Shown here piece by piece: positions 59,034-64,000 of a stretch of DNA of 64,000 bases. Where the stretch lies: contig OZ220216.1 in the NCBI GenBank assembly GCA_964291505.2, forward strand, positions 806,001 through 870,000, read 5' to 3'. The DNA is from Kistimonas sp964291505 (GTDB taxonomy: Bacteria; Pseudomonadota; Gammaproteobacteria; Pseudomonadales; Endozoicomonadaceae). Position numbers and translations under genes: made by a program. Each line of letters opens with the position of its first letter. The stretch's first letter is position 1. A model generated the notes under the pieces. That model was given only the letters and a program-made list of their open reading frames with translations, was not told the origin of the DNA and made no database searches.

Positions 59034-59636
59034 ATGGGCGTATTGGTAGGTAAGAAAGCACCTGATTTCACGGTTCCTGCAGTTTTGGCTGACGGCACCA
59101 TTGTCGACGAGTATAACTTTGCGGAAGCCATCAAGGGCAAATACGGCCTGGTGTTCTTCTATCCGCTGGATTTCACCTTTGTCTGCCCTTCAGAACTGAT
59201 TGCGCTGGATCACCGCATTGAGCAGTTCAAGGAAAAAGGCGTTGAAGTTGTCGGTGTTTCCATTGACTCCCACTTCAGCCACAACGCATGGCGTAATACT
59301 CCGGTCGACAAAGGCGGTATCGGTCATGTCGGTTACACCCTGGCAGCGGATATGCGTCACGATATTGCCAAGGCATACGACGTTGAATCCGAAGGTGGTG
59401 TTGCGTTCCGTGGCGCTTTCCTGATCGATAAAGAAGGTACTGTTCGCGCCCAGATCGTAAATGACCTGCCACTGGGTCGTAACATTGACGAGCTGCTGCG
59501 TCTGGTTGATGCCCTGCAGTTCCACGAAGAGCACGGCGAAGTCTGCCCGGCTAACTGGGAAAAAGGCAAGAAAGGTATGCAGGCCAACCCGAATGGTGTT
59601 GCTGCTTACCTGTCAGAGAATGCTGACGAACTGTAA
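59034..59636 (+). CDS. 2-Cys peroxiredoxin (AhpC/Prx1 type)
   Basis: 200 residues. The peroxidatic Cys51 is in FYPLDFTFVCPSEL and the resolving Cys171 in HGEVCPANWEKGKKGM. The FRGAFLIDKEG block and the C-terminal YL motif region match typical 2-Cys peroxiredoxins (the Pseudomonas TsaA/LsfA neighbourhood type). It reduces hydrogen peroxide and organic hydroperoxides in the cytoplasm with thioredoxin. The ribosome site GGAG is seven bases from the ATG. The promoter region has CTATC/GATA repeats that do not quite fit an OxyR site. Confidence 0.95.
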   Translation: MGVLVGKKAPDFTVPAVLADGTIVDEYNFAEAIKGKYGLVFFYPLDFTFVCPSELIALDHRIEQFKEKGVEVVGVSIDSHFSHNAWRNTPVDKGGIGHVGYTLAADMRHDIAKAYDVESEGGVAFRGAFLIDKEGTVRAQIVNDLPLGRNIDELLRLVDALQFHEEHGEVCPANWEKGKKGMQANPNGVAAYLSENADEL

Positions 59637-59655
59637 TTGATTGTTCAATACTGAT

Positions 59656-59687
59656 AAAAAAAGCCCTGCAATAGCAGGGCTTTCTTG
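59656..59687. terminator. Bidirectional terminator between peroxiredoxin and antiporter genes
   Basis: Stem AAGCCCTGC / GCAGGGCTT with a four-base loop, A run on the left and TTTCTTG on the right, between convergent genes. Confidence 0.88.
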
Positions 59688-59688
59688 T

Positions 59689-61014
59689 TTACAGGATCAT
59701 TGCAGCAACCCAGCCAAATGCCAGTAGTGGCAGGTTGTAGTGGATAAATGTCGGTATAACAGAATCCCTGATGTGATCGTGTTGGCCGTCAGCATTCAAG
59801 CCGGCAGTAGGGCCGATGGTGGAATCGGATGCCGGTGAACCGGCATCACCCAGTGCGCCGGATGTGCCTACCAGTGCAGCAACGGCCAGTGGCGAGAAAC
59901 CAAGGGAAAGGCCAAGTGGTACGTATAGGGTCGCAATGATCGGTACGGTCGAAAAGGATGAGCCAATGCCCATGGTAACCAGCAGACCAACCAGCAGCAT
60001 CATGAACGCAGCCAGTCCTTTATTACCCTGAATCATCTCGCCAATAGCGTTGACCAGCTGTGGTACGGCGCCCGTGGTTCTTAGCACTTCAGAAAAGCCG
60101 GCGGCAGTGATCATGATGAAGCCGCAGAAGGCCATCATTTTCATGCCCTGCACAAACACGTCATCAGCAGAGCGCCAGCAGATGACACCGCCAATAACCA
60201 GAGTCATACAGCCGACCAGGGCGCCAAGGCTCATGGAGCCGGTTTGCAGCTGTGCGGTCAGTGCCAGTGCGACGGCGAGTCCGGTAATCAGCGCATTTTT
60301 TCTGGATACTTTAGGTGCCGCTTGATCGCTGGACGTTGCTTTTTCATCAATACGATAGGTTCTAGGCTTGCGATAGGTAATGAATACAGCAGTCAGCATA
60401 CCCAGGAACATACCGACAACCGGAATGATCATGGCGCTGGACATGGAGAAACCGGCCGTGTCGAGACCATTGGTTTTCAGGTTGGCAGCCAGGATCTCAT
60501 TCAGATAGATATTACCGAAACCGACCGGGAACAGCATGTAGGTAGCCGTCAGGCCGAAGGTGATCACACAGGCGACTTGACGACGATCCAGCTGCATTTT
60601 GCTGAAAGCGCTCAGCAGGGGCGGAATCAGGATCGGTATAAAGGCGATGTGGACAGGAATCAGGTTTTGGGAGGCGATTGCCATCAGCATGATGCTGCCC
60701 AGCAGGCCAAACTTGATCAGGCGGGGGTTGCCTTTCTCCTTCGCCTTATCCATCTGGTTGATAATGCCGCCGGCCAGGGCTTCAGGGATGCCGGAGCGGG
60801 AGATCGCCATGGCAAAGGCGCCGAGTAAGGCATAGCTCAGGGCGATGCTGGCGCCGCCGCCCAGTCCTGCGCCAAATGCAGACAGAGTTTCTTCCAGGTT
60901 AAGTCCACCGGTCAGGCCACCGGCCAATGCGCCCAGAAAGAGGGCTAAAATTACGTTTACGCGCATCAGACTCAGCGAGAGCATGATGACCACCGCAACA
61001 ATCACTGCGTTCAT
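59689..61014 (-). CDS. Na+/H+ antiporter-family transporter (NhaC/YuiF type); possible histidine transporter
   Basis: 441 residues, about eleven membrane segments, with GAGLGGGASIALSYALLGAF, LIPVHIAFIPILIPPLL and GDAGSPASDSTIGPTAG, the last diagnostic of this NhaC-like family. Annotation pipelines call it an antiporter. A histidine-codon-rich leader peptide precedes it on the same strand, and as I recall YuiF-type members have been proposed as histidine transporters from comparative genomics. The leader supports that over sodium exchange. The start ATG 61014 has AAGG eight bases upstream. Confidence 0.85.
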   Translation of the reverse strand: MNAVIVAVVIMLSLSLMRVNVILALFLGALAGGLTGGLNLEETLSAFGAGLGGGASIALSYALLGAFAMAISRSGIPEALAGGIINQMDKAKEKGNPRLIKFGLLGSIMLMAIASQNLIPVHIAFIPILIPPLLSAFSKMQLDRRQVACVITFGLTATYMLFPVGFGNIYLNEILAANLKTNGLDTAGFSMSSAMIIPVVGMFLGMLTAVFITYRKPRTYRIDEKATSSDQAAPKVSRKNALITGLAVALALTAQLQTGSMSLGALVGCMTLVIGGVICWRSADDVFVQGMKMMAFCGFIMITAAGFSEVLRTTGAVPQLVNAIGEMIQGNKGLAAFMMLLVGLLVTMGIGSSFSTVPIIATLYVPLGLSLGFSPLAVAALVGTSGALGDAGSPASDSTIGPTAGLNADGQHDHIRDSVIPTFIHYNLPLLAFGWVAAMIL

Positions 61015-61150
61015 GGGTCAAACCTTCAGGTCTTAAATGTTTGGGTTGCCGCCGTGTTCTTAATTATGCATCAGCTTATGCGGTGACACGGGCAGTATAG
61101 CTGTCGGAAGCTGTCAGGATAGATAACAGAATCCGTTTGAAACGTGGGTT

Positions 61151-61255
61151 TCAGTGATGATGGTGGTGCAGGTGGGAATGATGCAGGCAGGCAGAACAGA
61201 CAGATTCAGAAGTGACCGTGGGTAGTGAGCAGTATGAGTCAAAGAGTATTAGCAT
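61151..61255 (-). CDS. Histidine-rich leader peptide upstream of the antiporter-family gene
   Basis: 34 codons from ATG 61255. The last ten residues are HHSHLHHHHH, eight His codons, directly before the stop, as in the his operon leader peptide of enteric bacteria. It lies between the rnt terminator and the transporter start, on the same strand. Ribosome stalling at His codons when charged His-tRNA is scarce would change folding of the ~135-nt spacer downstream. The ribosome site is weak, and no classical GC hairpin with a T run follows, so the control may be translational. The peptide itself probably has no function. Confidence 0.6.
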   Translation of the reverse strand: MLILFDSYCSLPTVTSESVCSACLHHSHLHHHHH

Positions 61256-61368
61256 CTTATTGTCTCGGTAATGGTGTATCTGGACTGAACTGCGTCTGCA
61301 GTTGTTGGAAAAATAACCTGAACGGCCGCAGCTCTGCAAGGCTTTTGTCAGAATTTTTTGAGAAAGAA

Positions 61369-61396
61369 AACGCTCTGGCTAGCGGCTCAGAGCGTT
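61369..61396 (-). terminator. Rho-independent terminator after rnt
   Basis: Perfect stem AACGCTCTG / CAGAGCGTT with a ten-base loop, then TTTTCTTTCTC on the minus strand, 18 bp beyond the rnt stop. Confidence 0.9.
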
Positions 61397-61413
61397 CAGA
61401 TAGGGTGGGGTAA

Positions 61414-62052
61414 TCAGTCGTTCCAGCCGCCGAGTTCTTTCCAGCGGTTGACGATGGTGCAGAACAATTCGGCGGTTTTCCGGGTGTCATACCGGGCGGA
61501 GTGCGCTTCATTTTTATCGAAACGAATACCGGCCACATCACAGGCGCGGGCCAAAACGGTCTGACCATAAGCAAGGCCTGAAAGCGTTGCAGTATCAAAG
61601 CAGGAGAACGGATGGAACGGATTCCGCTTGATGTCATTCCGTTCTGCGCAGGCGTTGACAAAGCCCAGGTCGAAGGTGGCGTTGTGGCCCACCAGAATGG
61701 CGCGTGAACAGCCATACCGTTTAACGGCCTTGCGTACAGATTTGAAAATATTGGTCAGTGCTTCCTGTTCCGGATGCGCAATGCGCAACGGATGGAAAGG
61801 ATCGATCCCGATGAATTCAATCGCTGCCTTCTCAATGTTGGCGCCGTCAAACGGTTTCACATGGTAGGCGATTTCATCTTCCGGCATGACGTAGCCGTTT
61901 TCGTCCATACCAATGGTAATGGCGGCTATTTCCAGCAGGGCATCGGTCTTGGCGTTGAAGCCGCCGGTCTCTACATCAATGACAACCGGTAGGAAACCAC
62001 GGAAGCGGTCCGCCATGGGGGAATGTGAACGGTTGTATTCCTCGTTACTCAC
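61414..62052 (-). CDS. rnt: Ribonuclease T
   Basis: 212 residues (215 in E. coli). The DEDD exonuclease motifs are FLPVIDVETGGFNAKTD (Asp, Glu), LVGHNATFDLGFVNA (Asp) and HSARYDTRKTAELF (His/Asp). RNase T trims 3' ends of tRNA and other small stable RNAs as a dimer. The start is GTG at 62052 with AAGG seven bases upstream. It lies between pyrC and the antiporter-family gene on the same strand, part of the pyrC-rnt pairing known in Pseudomonas. Confidence 0.95.
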   Translation of the reverse strand: MSNEEYNRSHSPMADRFRGFLPVVIDVETGGFNAKTDALLEIAAITIGMDENGYVMPEDEIAYHVKPFDGANIEKAAIEFIGIDPFHPLRIAHPEQEALTNIFKSVRKAVKRYGCSRAILVGHNATFDLGFVNACAERNDIKRNPFHPFSCFDTATLSGLAYGQTVLARACDVAGIRFDKNEAHSARYDTRKTAELFCTIVNRWKELGGWND

Positions 62053-62081
62053 ACCAATGCCTTAATTGTTAACTGAGGGAG

Positions 62082-62105
62082 CCGGACTGCCCTTAGACAG
62101 TCCGG
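62082..62105. repeat. 8-bp inverted repeat between pyrC and rnt
   Basis: CCGGACTG / CAGTCCGG with an eight-base loop, 27 bp beyond the pyrC stop. There is no T run, so it may only partly separate the two messages. Confidence 0.5.
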
Positions 62106-62131
62106 AGGTACTGCATGGTTTGACGCTATGT

Positions 62132-63172
62132 CTAAACGTTTTCCACTATCCAGTGTAACTGCTCACCCGCCTTCAGGGGAACGACTTCCTCGTCACCCAG
62201 GGGCAGGGAAGCGGGTACATCCACGGTCTGTCTGACCAGGGTGATGGTGTCGCTATTGCGTGGCAGCCCGTAGAAATCAGCACCGAAGTGGCTGCTGAAA
62301 GCTTCCAGACGATCCAGCGCATTCATGGATTCGAAAGCCTCGGCATAAAACGCCATGGCGCCGAAGGCGGAGAAGCAACCGGCGCAGCCACAGCTGCTTT
62401 CCTTGGCACCTTTGGCATGCGGCGCAGAGTCTGTGCCAAGGAAAAACTTAGGGCTGCCGCTGGTGGCGGCCTGCAACAAAGCTTCCTGATGGATGTTGCG
62501 CTTCAGGATGGGCAGGCAGTAAAAGTGCGGTTTAATACCGCCAACCAACATGTGATTGCGGTTATACAGCAGGTGTTGAGGCGTAATAGTAGCCGCAATG
62601 TTATCAGAGGCACCCGCGACAAACTGGGCGGCTTCTTTCGTGGTGATGTGTTCCATGACCACTTTCAGCTCCGGGTAACGATCAACCAGCGGCAGCAGGT
62701 GGCGATCAATAAATACCTTTTCCCGGTCAAAAATATCAATGTGATTCTCGGTGACTTCACCATGTACCAGCAGGGGCAGGTTGTTATCAATCATTGCCTC
62801 CAGCGCCGGGAAAATTTTCTCCAGGGAGGTGACACCGGAGTCGGAATTGGTGGTGGCACCGGCAGGATACAGTTTCAGTGCATACACATCGCCCATGGCT
62901 TTCGCTTCGCTGACAATCGCCGCTGTAGTGTTGTCAGTGAGATAGAGAGTCATCAATGGCTGGAATGCGCTGCCCGCAGGGATATGCTCAAGGATGCGTG
63001 CTTTATACTCGGTCGCCAGCTGCGCGGTGGTGACCGGCGGGCGCAGGTTGGGCATGATAATCGCACGGCCGAAATCCCTGGCGCTAGCCGCCACGGTCTC
63101 TTTCAGAACCTTGCCGTCACGCAGGTGAAGGTGAAAATCATCCGGGCGGGTAATCTGCAATCGTTCTGTCAT
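62132..63172 (-). CDS. pyrC: Dihydroorotase
   Basis: 346 residues (348 in E. coli, the class II dihydroorotases). Zinc ligands are in PDDFHLHLRDG (HxH). Other blocks are IIMPNLRPPVTT, LKLYPAGATTNSDSGV with the carbamylated Lys, LLVHGEVTE, MEHITTKEAA and LGTDSAPHAKGAKE. It closes N-carbamoyl-aspartate to dihydroorotate, the step after PyrB. Unlike pyrB there is no visible attenuator in front of it. Confidence 0.97.
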   Translation of the reverse strand: MTERLQITRPDDFHLHLRDGKVLKETVAASARDFGRAIIMPNLRPPVTTAQLATEYKARILEHIPAGSAFQPLMTLYLTDNTTAAIVSEAKAMGDVYALKLYPAGATTNSDSGVTSLEKIFPALEAMIDNNLPLLVHGEVTENHIDIFDREKVFIDRHLLPLVDRYPELKVVMEHITTKEAAQFVAGASDNIAATITPQHLLYNRNHMLVGGIKPHFYCLPILKRNIHQEALLQAATSGSPKFFLGTDSAPHAKGAKESSCGCAGCFSAFGAMAFYAEAFESMNALDRLEAFSSHFGADFYGLPRNSDTITLVRQTVDVPASLPLGDEEVVPLKAGEQLHWIVENV

Positions 63173-63470
63173 TGACGAAAAAGCCTGTCTCTGAAGCCGT
63201 TGGGGGCGGGTAACTGGTCGGCGAATCTTACCCGAAGCATCGCCTGAAAGGTATACAGGGTTAACCGGTTGGTTAGTACGGGGCGGTGAATCCGGGGCTG
63301 GTTTTGTTCTAATACGGTGGGAGTAGGTAAAAAACTGCGGTAATTATCGCTGAAATAGCGGCTTTCCCGCGGCAGGCTCTATGCTTTCAGGCGGAGAGCG
63401 GGGTAGAATGGCCGCCCCGACGCAGAGAATTACAACGTTTAAACGAGAAGTCGATCGGAGTCAGTCTTTA
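63173..63470. promoter_or_regulatory. Divergent promoter region of pyrC and argG
   Basis: About 300 bp. The argG ribosome site GGAG is 11 bases before the ATG. No arginine-repressor box or PurR-like site could be recognised with confidence. Confidence 0.4.
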
Positions 63471-64000
63471 ATGAAAGATATCAGCAAGGTTGTACTCGCT
63501 TACTCTGGAGGTCTCGATACCTCTGTGATAGCGAAGTGGCTTGAGGATACCTACCACTGTGAAGTGGTCACCTTCACGGCCGATCTGGGCCAGGGTGAAG
63601 AGGTAGAACCTGCACGTGCTAAAGCCGAAGCCCTCGGCATCCGAGAAATCTACATTGAAGACCTGCGAGAAGAGTTCGTCCGAGACTATGTTTTTCCCAT
63701 GTTCCGGGCGAACACCATCTATGAAGGGGAATACCTGCTGGGCACGTCCATTGCCCGTCCATTGATTGCCAAGCGGCTGGTTGAAATTGCCAGTGAAACC
63801 GGTGCGGATGCCATTTCCCACGGTGCCACGGGTAAGGGGAATGACCAGGTGCGTTTTGAGCTGGGCGCTTATGCGCTCAAGCCCGGTATTCAGGTGATCG
63901 CTCCCTGGCGGGAATGGGATCTGAATTCCCGGGAAAAACTGCTGGCTTATTGCGATCGCCATGGTATTGCCGTGGAGCGTAAGAAAGGCAAATCACCGTA
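63471..64000 (+). CDS. argG: Argininosuccinate synthase (5' part, cut by window end)
   Basis: The first 176 codons. The N-type ATP pyrophosphatase loop VVLAYSGGLDTSVIAKWL is at residues ~7-24, followed by EVVTFTADLGQGEE, GEYLLGTSIARPLIAKR, DAISHGATGKGNDQVRFEL and VIAPWREWDLNSREK, all standard ArgG blocks. It joins citrulline and aspartate. The gene runs off the right edge; no defect in the visible part. The frame begins at ATG 63471. Confidence 0.97.
   Translation, partial: MKDISKVVLAYSGGLDTSVIAKWLEDTYHCEVVTFTADLGQGEEVEPARAKAEALGIREIYIEDLREEFVRDYVFPMFRANTIYEGEYLLGTSIARPLIAKRLVEIASETGADAISHGATGKGNDQVRFELGAYALKPGIQVIAPWREWDLNSREKLLAYCDRHGIAVERKKGKSP

Noticed and set aside
62288..63175. 295-codon plus-strand frame opposite pyrC
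   Set aside because: Antisense to pyrC, whose catalytic motifs are complete; no start signal or family.

Overview
The window is chromosomal DNA of a gammaproteobacterium. Evidence is the run grxD - peroxiredoxin - (antiporter) - rnt - pyrC - argG, aspartate carbamoyltransferase with a separate regulatory chain, class Ia nrdA/nrdB/yfaE, metR/metE, glpD/glpR, a MioC-type flavodoxin and an RstA-like two-component system. Two eukaryote-like proteins (an NSF-like AAA protein and a poly-proline protein with a WH2-like motif), together with type IV pilin genes, suggest a marine host-associated lineage such as Endozoicomonadaceae. That placement is inference. I saw no tRNA, rRNA or CRISPR array.

Layout. 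1-9.6 kb: lipid A-type acyltransferase (cut by the window edge), M20 amidase, TRIC-like channel, two tandem FadL porins, mioC, yaaA, sodC, and a Dcu C4-dicarboxylate carrier behind an FNR-like box and a terminator-like leader hairpin. 9.7-16.7 kb: one overlapping operon of RDD, SpoIIM, DUF4129, DUF4350, MoxR and DUF58 genes, with a possible small membrane protein in front. 16.7-19.5 kb: truC, then an AT-rich pilin locus with a pilin gene, an in-frame orphan C-terminal segment, direct repeats and a decayed pilin remnant. 19.7-27.2 kb: acyl-CoA ligase, PhoH, DEAD-box helicase, a degenerate PLP fold-type II protein, a small unknown gene and glutaminase. 27.2-31.4 kb: an AT-rich island with one 640-codon gene split by a complete 1731-bp IS66-family element with 8-bp target duplications. 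Its reconstructed product follows the N-D1-D2 layout of NSF/Sec18 with degraded nucleotide-binding motifs. 31.4-33.3 kb: pyrB-pyrI behind a leader ORF and attenuator. 33.3-39.1 kb: RND efflux operon. 39.4-41.3 kb: poly-proline protein, a candidate host-actin effector. 41.5-45.7 kb: yfaE, nrdB, nrdA with paired NrdR boxes. 46-64 kb: RstA/B-like system, metR/metE, glpD/glpR with three phased operators, M48 lipoprotein, orphan ABC ATPase, MFS carrier, grxD, peroxiredoxin, an NhaC/YuiF-type antiporter preceded by a histidine-rich leader peptide, rnt, pyrC and the start of argG.

How the genes work together. Several loci carry readable control elements: the FNR-like box (anaerobic dicarboxylate transport), the pyr leader and attenuator (pyrimidine supply), NrdR boxes (dNTP supply), GlpR operators, a MetR-like site and a His-codon leader. 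The strongest candidates for new biology are the IS-split NSF-like protein (27610-31271), the poly-proline/WH2-like protein (39375-41324), the pilin cassette locus (17915-19480) and the histidine leader (61151-61255).
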